From NCBI GenBank assembly GCA_033807775.1, contig CM066325.1, forward strand, positions 19,091,301 through 19,155,300: a stretch of 64,000 bases of DNA, read 5' to 3'. The notes under the pieces were generated by a model. That model was not told the DNA's origin. It worked only from the letters and a program-made list of their open reading frames with translations, and made no database searches. Each line of letters opens with the position of its first letter. Positions within the stretch are counted from its first letter, which is position 1. The DNA comes from Saussurea involucrata. Its lineage: Eukaryota; Streptophyta; Magnoliopsida; Asterales; Asteraceae. Positions 23,282 to 35,286 of this stretch are shown here, in pieces. A program made the translations under genes and the position numbers.

Positions 23282-24877
23282 TGTAACAACCCGGTTCTCA
23301 TATATATACAAATAACATACATTCCATATCATGATATCATTAAAAGGTACGTCATATTTCACATTCGGTCCCATAGTCTAACAAAACATAGTAGATAATT
23401 CAGTACAAACTTTTACAATTGAATTACATGTTTAATAACAACGAAGTCTCAAGTACAAAAATACATCCATGACTTCTAAACTGACTTCTTCACAAAAGTT
23501 ATCCTTTAATAGTCCTACTTATTTGCTCTTACCGGATCCGCCACCTGGAATACATGATTTTTAAAACAGAAAATGAGGGTTAGACCTAAGGGTCTAGTGA
23601 GTAAATCCCTGACATTTGTAATTCATTAAAAATTCATTTATATAAAACACTCTTTATATAAATACACATACATCACACGTAAGTTAATACCAACTAGCAT
23701 TTATGTATCATACCTGTCTCATTCCACCTTATCCCTCCATCAATGGCCAATATCAATTGGTTGCGAGCCAATTTATCACACCGGTCCAAAGCCCGACCAC
23801 GTATTATAATTTCATATAATACTCACGTAATTATAATATTTCAATATATTATAATCACCCAAGTATGACATATTCATACACTTTATCAAATATTCGTTAT
23901 TCACATAATGCATTCCAGTAAAATACTTTTTAAAGTAAAACTCACCTGATCTTTTTAGCAAAGGTCCTTCAAACTTTCCTCAAAACAGATTAACTTTTAA
24001 CCCCGATCCTTAGTATCTGAAACAAATTAAAATGTACATACTCTTTAACACGTAAACAGGTAATTCACACTTTTCGCAACCCACTATTACGAAAACCTCA
24101 CTTCTCGCAACCCATAGTTGCGAGTTCCTTACTTTTCGCAACCAACAGTTACGAAAATCTCACTTCTCGCAATCCACAGTTGCGAGTTCCTTACTTTTCG
24201 CAACCAACTGTTGCGAGATCCTAACTTTGCGTTTTGGTTACTTGCGCAAAGTGGACTTTTCGCAACCAAGGCATGCGAATTCCTACTTTTCGCAAAAACA
24301 CTGTTCATCGTCTTTTTCAGAAAAGTTCAGTTCATTTGCAGGAATCCATCTTATACCCAGATTTTGTACAGAAGTGTTCTAAACTCCTTTTAACACCTAA
24401 AATTGTAACTAAAATTCACAAATTCTTCTAAAATTACCTAAACCCACTTCAAAGTTCATATGAAACCTAATTCTCATAAAAGAGTTTGAATAAGATAATT
24501 ACCTCTTTGATTTTACTTCACCAAAAACAAATTCCAGCTGAAGTATCTTTAATCTTCTTCTTCTTTTACGGTTCTTCTTTTCTTTCTCTCTCTCTCTCTG
24601 CCGTAAACGATTTCACACACACACACTTTTTGGGTTTTTGCTTGAATGTCTCAAAATGAGATATTTCCTCTAATTTAGACTACTGAGTCGGTTTGGGTGA
24701 AGGTTGTTTTCACCTTTAACCAAACAAACCCCACTCTTCTCTTAATTGACATAACTCACCCCCAAACTTCCCAATACAATTTAAAACTTACCCTTTTAAC
24801 TTCTAATTTCTCAAATACTATAGTAAAGACTTATAAAATATTTAAATTTAATTTAAATAAAATACCTGGTTATTACA
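23282..24877 (-). repeat. 5' LTR of nested chromovirus, copy B
   Basis: 1596 bp, no difference noticed from 9281-10876. Confidence 0.5.
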
Positions 24878-25887
24878 TGTTTGGTTATGGAAGTGATGGT
24901 TGGTGGGCAGTGCTCCACGCTCACGTCGGGAGGTGAAGTTGGTATGTCGGAATAAGTGAGTGAAATGGGAAGTAGTGAGCTTGGCAGTGACGCCGGAAGG
25001 CGCACCGTTGTGTAGAGTGTCATTGTTAAGTGTGCGAACTTTTGGAAAGAGTATTGAGGAAGGAAAAATGTGTAAGTTTTGTGCAGGAAAGAAATGATTA
25101 AGGCAGTTGAATGAGTTAAGTTAGCAATGTTGTGAGAAATGTTCAAACGAATTGGTTGTTCGGCGTTAAGATATTGAGAACAGTATGGTGTGACCAGGGT
25201 TACTCCTCCCAGTGGAGTGAGGATAACCGGAGTTAGGTTTTATATGACTTAATGAACGTGGCATTCAGCGAAGAATTGATGTACTTCAGGATAAGTTTAA
25301 TCCGAGTAGGTGAACACTTTAACGAGGGGTTTGGAGGTTCTTACTCTTAGTTCCGTATAAGTACTGAGTGGTGAAGTGGTGAGGATGTGAGTAATGGTCG
25401 ACAAGTTGTGGTCGAGATGGTCCGAGAAAGGGAAATGTTATTTGCTTAGACGATTGTTGGTTGGGAGAAGTAATCTAGAATTGCTTGTATTACGATGAAG
25501 GAACTCTGTGTTGCGAGTTGTCGGGACGTACAGGGTTGGCCTTGTGCCAAGATGTCAAGTGAGTGATTGTTTCTTGGTAAGAGAACCTCGTGTTGTGGCG
25601 GGGGATGCCGTCAAGTCCCTTCTTAAAGGGAGTAAAGATGCATGAGAAGCCTTATTTAATATTCTATGGTCTAGATCGATCGAGTAGGAACAGTAGCCTA
25701 CGAGTTAGAGTACCGTAAGAACTGAAGGGAATGCACCCATTGTCTCATGTATCGATTTTAATGAGGTGGTTGACTGAGTCAGAAGTGGTTTTACCTTGGG
25801 GAAGTGTCAGTTTTGGTACGAGCAAGTTACCCGCATCTTTTCCCAATAAGGAATTCCAGGGACGGAATTCTTTTAAGGGGGGAGTGT
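24878..25887 (+). other. Non-coding internal region of outer element, copy B, 3' part
   Basis: Same as 10877-11886 as far as read. The polypurine tract is at 25871-25883. Confidence 0.5.
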
Positions 25888-27963
25888 TGTAACAACCCAC
25901 ATTTAGAAAGCTAAAAGTTGGGGGGTGCAACTCGTAAATAAGGAATAGGGTTAATGTGGCACAAAACCCTAGAGGTGCCTTTCATTTTTCTTATTTTGCG
26001 GCTGCATAGTAGATAGAAAGAAACTGGGAGCTCAAGTGCAAGAGTGAAGAAAGAACCACAAATCATCAAATCGAAAGAAGGAGTTTGTTGTATCGACGCA
26101 TTCCTATTAGGTAATTTCAACATCTCAATCTTTACCTTGTTGTCATGTTGATTTGATGAACTGGGAGAGTTTTCTTAAAAAGAGTAAATGGTATCGTAAG
26201 AGAGAGATTAAGCACTATAATTGTGTTAGAGTAGTAAGAATTGGTGAGAAATGATCTAGCATGTCTATAATATCGTTTAATTTTCGTTATAGCTTTGATT
26301 AAGAATCATCGGGTTCGTCTTTAAAATCGTCCCTGCCGAAGTCCCGGTGTCGTGTTTTGAAGTCCCGGTACTTGCGAATTAAGGTCCCGGTAGTTTGGTT
26401 CGTAGTCCCGGTATCGTGTTTTGAAGTCCCAGTACTTGCGAATTAAGGTCCCGGTAGTTTGGTTCGAAGTCTCGGTGTCGTGAATGGAAGTCCCGGTAAT
26501 TTTGGATTTGAGTCCCGATATTCTCACTTGATAATTCCCGGTATATGAATCTAAATGAAGTCCCGGTACCTTGGTTGAGAGTCTCGGTATATTTAAGAAA
26601 TTGGAGTCCCGGTGTGTGTGAGGTTGAGGTCCTTGTAGCTGTCAAACAAGTGAAGTACAGATATGTATAGGAGTTTGGGCCAAGAAGTTGTGTTTGTGTG
26701 TATGGGCCGAAGGTGGCAAAGCCACGTGTGGATTATGTGTGTGGGGGCTGAAGGTAGCAAAACATGTGGACCAACCTTGTTGCCTTTTTGTAAACCATGC
26801 TAATTGGAAATTCAACATTCATTTTAAAGAGGCCACGTGGACTCAAAAGTCTAGATATAGCTAAGCATAGTAGAATTGATTTTACATTTAATTAAACATA
26901 GTGGGAGCCGATTTGGAGTAAATTAATTATGGCGGATTTGGGTTGAATAATTTTAGGATCTAGTGTTTATCCGGTCGAGACATTTCAAGTTAGTAAAATT
27001 CAGTGGGTCTTACTCGGTTTGTGTGGTGGGTTTAATTGTAGGTGTGTGTAGAGACGATCGGTGCAAGTAAGGACTTTAAGCAGAATCTCAGGTGAGTTTT
27101 TCTAACTAAAATACGTGCTCTTACGTGTTTCCAAGGAAAGTGATTTTATGAATATACTCTGTTATTTTACCTGACTTTTACGTAAACGAAAGTTAATACT
27201 CTACTGATCAGAGTATGTTTATGAGCATGATTTATTTACAAGCTGTTACGAATGTTTTTCCCATTAAAAGAATGTTCTACTGAAAAGATTTTCCAGCAAT
27301 ATGATTTGGATTGTAAAACGTTATACGGAGTTCATGTTTTATGTTTATGACGAACTATGTGTATGCTATGTGGAGTCGGTCTGCACTGTGGGATCAGAGA
27401 TAGATCCTCGGGTTCTGATGACCCCTTGGATAGGTATGACAGACTGGTAGGCTGGAATTCGTTTCCCCCTATTTCGAGTAGAGGGGAGTCTGCGTAGGCT
27501 CCGGGAAGGGGAGTCTGCGTAGGCTCCAAAAGAGGCGAAAGGGGAGTCTGCTGGGGCCCCGATCGCGGTTAACGATGTGATCCTTAACACAGTGCAGTAC
27601 CATGCTTGACGCTTATGTGAAGAATGTGAATTGTTTTATAAAAATGATTTATATTGTTGACGTACACTGTTTATGGAGGGAACTCACTAGACCTCATGGT
27701 CTAACCCTCGCTTTTCAAAACTAAAACTTTTTCAGGTAAGCTAATAGTAGAAGGCTCAGATAAGTGAGCAAGAGCAAGATAGAGTACATATGAAGCTAGA
27801 GACAGTACCGGTGCCACTCGTAGTAATAGTTGTTCTCAGTTGTGTATAGGTTGTTTCCGCCAACCTCAGTTTTGGAAGTAATGTAATGAAATTTTGGGAC
27901 CCAGTTATGAGAATGTTATGTTTTAATGCTATGTTTGTCTTATATGGAATTTAGGTCGTTACA
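25888..27963 (+). repeat. Last LTR of outer array (2076 bp)
   Basis: Complete LTR ending GTCGTTACA. The next five bases, CGGAT (27964-27968), should be one half of the outer element's target duplication. The other half would precede the first LTR, outside the window. Confidence 0.5.
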
Positions 27964-29059
27964 CGGATGAGGTAAAACTTCGGAAGTTGAATTACCCGAA
28001 GTCGAGTAAAGAATCCGGAAGCTGGACTTTTTCGGAAGTTTGGCGTTGTCCGGAAGTATGCATCCGGAAGGAATCCGGAAGACTTCCGGAAACCGAATGG
28101 GTTGTCCGGAGTGTGGAATCCGGATGTATCCGGAATTCGGAAGAGAGTCCGGAAGTGGTGAATACCGGAATCCGGAAGGGGAGTCCGGAAGCAGATCCGG
28201 AATCCGTGGCTCCTGTGTCCGAAACTCTGTTTGATGAGGGTATTTTAAAGAGGAATTCAGGTAAGCTATGCAGTAGCTGGGTGACTTATGTACTCTCGTG
28301 TGATTTGGGTGAAATGTAGGTGCAGATAAAGGATAACAATTTCACGTAAGGACTCTTAGCGTGGACGCCAGGTGAGTACTTATAACCCAAGACTTTTATC
28401 AAGTGTGTTTATGTATGCTTATCCTTATTTAAAACTGTATGTTTTTACTTGATGTTAATAAGCATATTTATGGTGTGATTTATAAATATGTGATTACGAG
28501 GGCGGGCATACGATAGTTTATGGTGTGAAGATGGGGGGGGGGGGGGGTCCCATAACGTGTGATATAGATATATATGAATTTGTTTCATATAAATCATTAC
28601 GGGCAGGTGTGTACCCTAACACGTTGTCACGGGTGTGTGTGACCAGAGCGTGGGTCATCGGTATGCACCGTTGTGTGTGCTTAATTTATAAAGGTGTGAT
28701 GTTTACAATTCTCTCTTATAAACCATTTGCGATTTATGCTGAATTATATCGTGGAACGTTGTTGAGGGAACTCACTAGACCTCATAGTCTAACCCTCACT
28801 TTTCAAACTAAAACCTTTTCAGGTAAGCAGGTAGTCGAGAACTCGTTTAGAGAAAATGGCAAGATGTGAGTTAGAGCTTGCGTATAAAATGATTAGAAGA
28901 CTTTCCCTTTTTATTTTGTAGTTATGTTCTTAGTTGTAGTTAGGGTTATTTCCACAAACCCAGTTTTGTAATCTTGATAGTGTGACTGTGTTGGGCCATT
29001 TTGGCGTTTTGAATTAAAGAAGTAACTTTTAGCATGCTTGTTTTGTGTGGGTTGTAACA
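27964..29059 (+). repeat. Truncated gypsy LTR of another family, interrupted by the outer element
   Basis: The right-hand part of an LTR in plus orientation ending GGGTTGTAACA. Bases 27990-28210 hold many CCGGAAG/CCGGAAT repeats. Bases 28766-28825 match the conserved LTR core, and the TTAGGGTTATTTCCACAAACCCAG stretch near 28939 parallels the outer LTR. Its 5' part is missing, presumably beyond the left end of the array. A run of about 15 G sits at 28532. Open frames here are repeat-derived. Confidence 0.5.
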
Positions 29060-29422
29060 ATACTTATTTATAATTAATAATTAAGATTAACGCGCATTAT
29101 AATTGAAAAAAAGTGTCAAAACTCTTGTAAGCTACTACAAGTAATTATTAATAAACGTTATAAGCTAATTTATATACATCCAAACGATTACTTAAAAAAT
29201 AAACTATCCTTTTTTTCCAGATAATACCTTAATTGTTTTGGTTAAGTTGGTCATCCTATTAATGTTCAAACAAATTTAATTAATTTTACTTAAAATCTTG
29301 TCAAAGTGATCTTATTATTCATAAAAATATCATACTTATATAGATCAAAACAAAATTGTAAAAACAATGAAGGAAAAGTAAATTGGTCATCAAAAAAAAA
29401 CTAGCTTGGATACATGTTTGGA
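29060..29422. other. AT-rich intergenic DNA
   Basis: No gene seen. Bases of about 29310-29400 (TTATTCATAAAAATATCATA and onward) are repeated imperfectly at about 30812-30890, so a local duplication flanks the hAT element and an older TA-rich element. Confidence 0.5.
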
Positions 29423-30111
29423 TAGGGGTGAGCAAACGGTCGGGTCGGGGCCTAAAACACCGAACCCGATCGGATTTCGGGGTGGGTGTGGCCACCCGAC
29501 AGCCGTCCGATAAACAGATCGGATGTCGGATATCGGGAGGTCGGGGATTCGGGTTGGGCCTGGAAATTCCAGCCCATTTTTTTGGCCCAATTTGAACTGG
29601 TTTTTGTGGAAGTGGAACACATAAATGAACAACTTATAACAAATCCACATTCTAATTTCCACACAGAAAACATGTAATTCAGTAATTATACTTAACAAAA
29701 TAATTATCCACATTCCACACAGAAAACATGTAATTTGGGGTGGAAAACTTAAAACAATCTTACTATCTTAGTGTCTTACAGTGTCATTCAAAAATCCACA
29801 TTCCAGTTCGTGAGTGAAAAGGGGAAAATGGTCGATAATTTTAGAAATTTAGGTTATGAGTCAGTTCTGAAATTAAAAAACATATATTTGTAAAATATAA
29901 ATTTATAAAATAAAAAGTATTTTTTTAAAATATCGGGTATTCGGGTTGGTCGGGTGGGGTAAACCCAACCCCAACCCGATCCTATTTTACCCGCACAAAA
30001 GCTCGGTTCAGGGGGTTCGGGTATCGGATATTTCGGGTGCGGGGATTTGGTGCAATTTTTGGGTCGGGTTCGGTCGGGTTCTTCGGGTCGGTTGGGTTTT
30101 GCTCACCCCTA
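29423..30111. mobile_element. Non-autonomous hAT element (MITE, 689 bp)
   Basis: Terminal inverted repeats TAGGGGTGAGCAAA / TTTGCTCACCCCTA are flanked by a perfect 8-bp duplication TGTTTGGA (29415-29422 and 30112-30119), diagnostic of hAT. Subterminal regions are full of CGGGTCGGG/GGGTTCGG motifs, typical of transposase-binding repeats. No transposase is encoded. Confidence 0.5.
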
Positions 30112-31017
30112 TGTTTGGATGACCCTAACTTATAAGCTAGCTTTTTAAAACGCTATTTGAATTAGCTTTTGAGTAGCTTTTTGTCCCCCGTTATTATTAA
30201 TTAACTATTATTATAAATAAATATTAGTTTTTTAAATTTAATTATTATTAATTAGTAAATATTAATTAATATTAACTAAAAATTATTAAATTATTAATTT
30301 TTAGTTATTTAGAGATATTGTTGATCATATAAATTATTTTTATACATTTTTAATATTAATTAATATATTTTAATTATCAGTTACTATTATCTTTTTTAAT
30401 TATTATTTGATTTTTTTTTCATATTATATGTAACGGTTATTTAAAATCATAAATTAATATATATTTTATCTAAAACTTGTTTTAACAAATTCAAAATTTA
30501 TAGTATATATATTAATAATAAATTTTAAATTCTTTTAATTAACATGTTATATTATTTAATTTTTCTTTACTACATTGGTTGTATTAATTAACATATTATA
30601 TTACTATAACTTTGTTTTAATTATATAATTAAATATGGTAATTAATAATTTTTTGAAGATGTTCTTTTTGGTCATTTTACATGTTTATAAGCTAGTTTTT
30701 GCTAAACGTGATTTTTTCATAGCCAGCTTATCAGTCAACAACTAGCTTATCAGTTACCAGCTAGCTTATAAGTTATCAGTTAGATTATCAGCTAGTTTGC
30801 CAAAAATAGCCTTATTATTCAGAAAAATATCATATTTATATAGAGAAAAACAAAATTGTAAACGAAGGAAAAGTAAATTGACCACAAAATGTTAATTACT
30901 TTAAGAATCATTAATGATTTATGTCAGCTACTTTATTTAAAATTAAATGAAAATAATTAAATTGGTCGAATTATAAATGCACGGTTAATAATTTATTTCA
31001 TTTGAACATATAATTAA
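30112..31017. other. AT-rich DNA with remnants of an older inverted-repeat element
   Basis: Several CTAGCTTATAAG/AGCTTATCAG motifs at 30130-30170 and 30690-30800 suggest the ends of a decayed MITE into which the hAT element inserted. No gene seen. Confidence 0.5.
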
Positions 31018-31445
31018 GGGTGCGTTTGATACGCAAACAAGACAAGACAAGACAGGACAAAGTGGGGCAAGACAGAACAACGGACTCAACCAATGCTCGT
31101 TAGCCACAGGGACAAAAGGTGAACTTGAGGAAGGATATATAGGGGGTTTGTGATTGCGAGCATGTGAGCTGAGTTTGAAAACAAAACCCACATATACGGG
31201 GTCGCGAGTTGTTGTGTCACCGATGATAAAAAGACATGTCTATGAGTTAACAACGGACTCAACCAATGCCCGTTAGCCACAGGGACCACATCGAAAGCAA
31301 AATGAAATCGCAATAACAATCGGTCCAATAAATAAAGTTCAGGGACAAGAGTTGTTAGTAAGTGGCAATTAAAGGGGCCAAAAATGTAGTTTACTCTTTT
31401 GTCTAAAAGGAACTTCGCTTAAGCCAGGAAGGCAGGAATGATCGT
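31018..31445. repeat. Short GACAA repeats and a 38-bp direct repeat
   Basis: GTGCGTTTGATACGCAAACA and four GACAA/GACAG units start the region. ACAACGGACTCAACCAATG and the bases after it occur at about 31077 and 31251, both followed by CCGTTAGCCACAGGGAC or close to it, so about 174 bp is partly duplicated. No gene seen. Confidence 0.5.
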
Positions 31446-31640
31446 ATGACTAAAATTCCATTCAATCTGCATCTTCCAAATTTTCCCAATTTTACGAGGT
31501 TCAGTGGTAACAACGGTATCATCAAAACCCTAGTTGATGATGGTATTGGCGCTTATAAGCGTCATCAGAACAATGAATCGACGAGCGTTGCCGAAACATC
31601 TGTCGATGAGCTTAATCACAATCAGCCAATCAGCCATCAG
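31446..31640 (+). CDS. Putative orphan first exon, 65 codons (unknown product)
   Basis: ATG opens a 65-codon frame beginning MTKIPFNLHLPNFPNF that ends exactly at CATCAG followed by GTTTGT, a plausible splice donor in phase 0. I do not recognise the product and found no matching downstream exon. The 3' half of this exon (from about 31560) is repeated at 35705-35785, where it is truncated and changed, so it lies at the duplication boundary. It may be the remnant of a gene, or chance. Confidence 0.5.
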
Positions 31641-31893
31641 GTTTGTTTATTTGCGCCCAATTTATTATATTGAGCATATACACACACTTACAGGTTGATT
31701 TAGGGTTCTTAGATTAGGGTTACGGAATTCTGCATTAGAAACGCAGAAATGTGCAAAACAGCCAGACGTCATCATAAACAATTCACTCCCTACGTGTAGA
31801 TTTGTAACATACGGAGAAAGCTACAGTAGTTTGAGACAAAAATCAAACAAATTACAAAACCTTGTTTGCATCCACTGTAGTTGTTAGAATTCG

Positions 31894-32439
31894 TACCACA
31901 AGAGGATGATAAAAATTCTAACTCAGGTTCGAATCTTGCTATCTACATATTCGTTTTTGGCCAAGGGAGATTTAGTGGGTGTTTGGGATTGCTTATTTAG
32001 AGGGCTTATTAACTTATGTCGTTTTGTCACCGTTAATAAGCAGATTTTAGTGTTTGGATGGGAGGAAAAAAAATGTTTATACCGTTCTGTCACCGCTGAT
32101 GAGGAGTTTTTAGTAAGTAATTTCATTATAACTTATTAACTTATTTGAAACAACTTATGGGTTTTTTTTTGGTTATTTTACATGTATAAACAATACCAAA
32201 CACCCCCTAAATAACAACTTAATAGTTTATTATGTTTTGGTACCACCATAAATCCAAACACTTTTTATAAAACTCTATTTTAACACTACATAAGTTAATA
32301 AGCACTTTTACATATAAGTATAAGTTGTTTTAAATAAGCAATCCCAAACACCCTACAATTACCTAGGGGTTGTGGTTGAAGCCTTTGGTCGCAATTTGCC
32401 ATGGGATTAGTTTGGGCGAAGTCATCCATTTCCAAAAAA
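31894..32439 (+). mobile_element. Older tRNA-derived SINE in unit A, 5'-deleted and interrupted by a MITE
   Basis: Keeps box B (GGTTCGAATC) and the 3' part ending at TTTCCAAAA. Unit B has the same SINE at 36037-36230 with box A region intact, so it was there before the duplication. A MITE at 31977-32353 splits it here only. Confidence 0.5.
31977..32353. mobile_element. Tourist-like MITE inside the unit A SINE (377 bp)
   Basis: Inverted termini GGGTGTTTGGGATTGCTTAT and its complement enclose AT-rich DNA. Unit B lacks it. The target site is unclear; a TTA duplication (PIF/Harbinger) fits best. Confidence 0.5.
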
Positions 32440-33498
32440 TTCGTGTATAGATGGATAATCATTTAAAAACACAATAAATCAAAATTCGTGTATCGATGGA
32501 TAAACATTTAAAAACACAATAAATCGTACACATTTATAAACCAGTTTTCGTAACAATGTTTTTACAATGTTGTTTCATATGTTAAACGTTTAAGACTGTT
32601 TTGTGCATGGAAATAAAAGTTCATAATGTTTCACATATGAAACAACCCGTAAAAATGCTGCATTTTCACACGTAATTGTAAGTTTCTACGAATTATTGGT
32701 GTTTGTGAAAGAAAGGGACCCTTTGTATATATAATTTGTGAATTTGGTAGCACGTAAGCGGAAGAAGGGCACATTCGTTATAAGCAAGATTCACAATGAA
32801 AAATTGCCAAGTGAGGCAAACTGTTCCTACCTTTCTTTACTGTCATTTAGGGTGTGTTTGGTACATGGAACGGTACAAAGACAACAAAAACTTGTTGTCC
32901 ATGATTGTTACGGCAATTAGACTACTGGACACAACCGAGAGGGACAAAAATGTATTTTTCACAGCATTTGGTACGACTTTTCTCAAAAATCAGAATGTTT
33001 CAACCAAAGACATCTAACGGTTACTTTTAATGTTAAATTGCCAGAAAGTTCAGAGGAACAAGATTTTGAAAAAAAGAAAATCCAAAATTAAAATTGCAAC
33101 AGAATAATCACCATACCAGTATAGACACTAGCGGTTTGACCCGTTGTGACTGTTGGAGTAATTCATCGAACCCATTTGTGGATTCACCATCTGGATACAG
33201 TGAGTCTTATGTTACAACCATTCTTCTATTCTTTTTATTTCTTGTAGGTTAATAGTTTAAGGGTAATCATTGATCCTAAGACCTTATTTTTATGCCTAGG
33301 TTCACATCGAATTTACAATAGCAGATAAAAAGTATCATATTTATTCAAAACCATACAATAGTATTCGTAAAAGAATTTCGTACATAGCATGTTTCTTGAC
33401 AAACTCACAAGTTTGAAAAAGAACATGTAAGAATCAAAGGAAAACAAGAGAAAATTGTAAACAATAACATAATGCTGCCGGATATAGTAGTTAATAAC

Positions 33499-34740
33499 TT
33501 AGAACACCATAGCATAGGCGACAATAAGTAATGAAAATACTATAGGAATGGTTGCGAATCTTGTTGAGGTTGCATCTGATGAACCGTTATCCGTAGATGG
33601 CACGGTGTTCGTTTCAGTGTCTGTACCCGAAGGGTTTCCAGAAGATGAAGGTGTTGTTGCTGAAGGAGAGTTCGTTGGAGAAGATGCTGTCAAATTTCAA
33701 AACATAAAACAACGAATTAACAATAAGTAGATGAATTTTACATCTATTTAGTCTGAAGTATAACTTTCAAGATTAACCAAAGGGTCATTGGCCCCCGCAG
33801 TACCTGGGTGGGTTACTGGTAGTGCCTAGCCTCCAAGTAGGTCAAGAGTTCAAAACTCACCGAATGTGAGAAGTGTGTGTGAGTATTTGCCATATATAAA
33901 TATTAGAGTAAATTACGTTTTTCGTCCCTGTGGTTTGTTAAAAGGTGCAGATTTCGTCCTTATGGTTTGCAATTCATTTCTATTTGCGTCCCTCATGCCA
34001 AAGCACTACTTTTAAATATGCAGGAATAAAATAGAAATGAATTGTAAATCATAGGGATGAAAAAATCAATAAAATTTAAATTATAAGGACAAAAAAGGTA
34101 ATGAATTATAAACCATAAGGATGAAAATAGTAATTTCAAAACCATAAGGATAAAAATAGAAGTTTTCAACAAACCATAGGGACTAAAAACGTAATTACTC
34201 TAAATATTATATACTTCAAAAGAATTGAATTTGACCTCCCGACTGACCCATTAACCTCCGAATCAACTTAAAACTGTAGTGGAAGTTATTGGTAGCCCAC
34301 AACCTTGAACTTATAAGAAGGTAAAAAAAATATACTTTTATGTCCATGGGGAACGGGTTGTTACAATATAATCTAAAAATAACTAGAATGATAAGCTACT
34401 AAAAAATATTTATTTCATTACCATTGCATCGACTGGTTGGTGGAGTCTGGACATTGCAGGCCTTAGGCAACTCAAGAGCCTGAGTCTGGTTGATATTAAT
34501 ACCCATAGACGAGCCACCACCATTAAGGACTTGACACAGGCACTGTGGCTGTGACCGGACCACACTCGCTAGTTGGGTGCAACATCCTGATGATGGTGTT
34601 GACGAGTTACCAGAAATGTAGTTGAGGCACGGTGACATGCTAATTAGCACACTTGTGCACCCCGAAGATTGAGCCATTGCGGTTCCATAGAGGGCGGCCA
34701 TTGTGATCACTAGGATCATCATAGTTTGATGTTGTGCCAT
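33499..34740 (-). CDS. GPI-anchored-type non-specific lipid transfer protein (LTPG/xylogen-like), copy A
   Basis: Two exons: 34422-34740 and 33499-33686, joined in phase 1 (GTAATG donor, TTTGACAG acceptor), giving 168 residues. Residues 1-23 form a signal peptide ending AMAQ. Then comes the eight-cysteine motif of plant lipid transfer proteins (C...C...CC...CLC...C...C, about 28-105). The second exon adds a Ser/Thr/Pro-rich stretch and a hydrophobic tail ending IVFSLLIVAYAMVF, as expected for a GPI anchor signal. Members bind lipids at the cell surface and wall; a cuticle or wall role here is only family inference. The ATG at 34740 is chosen because it opens the signal peptide and lies 115 bases below a TATA box. 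The 735-bp intron holds a MULE MITE. Copy B is 4-5 kb away in the same orientation. Confidence 0.5.
33906..34200. mobile_element. Mutator-type MITE in the intron of lipid-transfer gene A (295 bp)
   Basis: Termini GAGTAAATTACGTTTTT and the complement AAAACGTAATTACTC carry a perfect 9-bp duplication TAAATATTA (33897-33905, 34201-34209). Absent from the intron of copy B. Confidence 0.5.
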
Positions 34741-34854
34741 TTGGGTTTTTTTTTCTGGGATTTTGGTGTGTTTTTTGTAATGTAGTTTGGGTGGAAAAAA
34801 AGATAGGAGATTGAAGTTCTGGTTTTGGTTAAGAGTATGGAGATCTTTTGTATC

Positions 34855-34862
34855 TATATATA
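34855..34862 (-). promoter_or_regulatory. TATA box of lipid-transfer gene A
   Basis: TATATATA within CTATATATAG, 115 bases above the ATG. The same sequence is conserved in copy B at 40379-40386, and similarity continues for well over 150 bp upstream, so the promoter was duplicated with the gene. Confidence 0.5.
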
Positions 34863-35096
34863 GGAGTTGGCTTGGCTGAGTCAACCCTTGGAGGTGTTGT
34901 ATATAGGTTACCTACTTTTCCTACTTTATAACATTGGTCACCAAAGAGATGCAAATGGGGTGGTTTAGTGTCCAATTGTAGGAAGTAAACTAAGTTAAAT
35001 CAAACGAACCCAATAAATCCCCGATAAAGTAGTAAATGAATAATTTTTGTATAAATATAACTTGTTCATGTAATAAATAGTAAATGAATGATTGTT

Positions 35097-35286
35097 AACC
35101 ACAAGGGTTGTGGCGTACTGGTTAAGGTCCTGGGGGATGTGGTGGGATATCCCATCTGTCCAGGGTTCTAATCCAGGCATACACAACAATTGTGGCCACT
35201 GAGGTTTAATCAGGGCTGATGTCTTATAGTCATAATTTGCCAAGGGATTAGTTTAGGCATAGCCTAGGACACCCTTCCCAAAAAAA
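35097..35286 (+). mobile_element. tRNA-derived SINE, unit A only
   Basis: Box A-like TGGCGTACTGGTTAAGG, box B-like GGTTCTAATCC, and a 3' A-run. Target duplication AATGAATGATTGTT / AATGAGTGATTGTT at 35083-35096 and 35287-35300. Unit B shows the empty site near 40645 (AAATGAATAATTGTTGTTTG). Confidence 0.5.

Larger units (their letters stand above)
16788..24877 (-). mobile_element. Full-length nested chromovirus, copy B
   Basis: Same boundaries relative to the host element as copy A, with TGTTT at 16783-16787 and 24878-24882. The left LTR (16788-18410) carries the same extra 27 bp as in copy A, and the right LTR is 23282-24877. The primer site is at 23268-23279. Because both copies share LTR-specific differences, they descend from one insertion and are not two independent ones. 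Confidence 0.5.
1..27963 (+). mobile_element. Tandem array of an outer LARD-like Ty3/gypsy element, each copy carrying a nested chromovirus
   Basis: Two copies of a 14,001-bp unit lie head to tail: base 1 matches base 14002, and the offset stays 14001 until small indels in the last LTR make it 14004. Read on the plus strand the order is internal copy A, LTR (11887-13959), primer site and internal copy B, LTR (25888-27963). Both internal copies carry the same 8.09 kb insertion at the same site with the same 5-bp target duplication, so they were duplicated after that insertion. Without the insert the internal region is about 3.8 kb and shows no recognisable gag-pol, as in large retrotransposon derivatives (LARDs). 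The window opens about 43 bases into copy A, so the expected first LTR is outside. Unequal homologous exchange between LTRs is the simplest origin; an assembly artefact is the main alternative. Confidence 0.5.

Noticed and set aside
1..27963. Array as pure assembly duplication of two haplotypes
   Set aside because: Not excluded, but haplotype differences should be spread evenly, whereas 14 of 17 substitutions seen lie in 1.4 kb of LTR.
27987..28319. A 110-codon frame in the truncated LTR
   Set aside because: Made of CCGGAAG repeats; not protein-like.
28532..28546. Run of about 15 G
   Set aside because: A plain homopolymer without context; possibly of uncertain length in the assembly.
34741..34884. 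Upstream extension of the lipid-transfer gene A frame by 48 codons
   Set aside because: It overlaps the TATA box and would hide the signal peptide; gene B does not keep it.
35097..35170. tRNA-like box A and box B
   Set aside because: Flanked by target duplications with an A-run and lacking a full cloverleaf; part of a SINE, not a tRNA gene.
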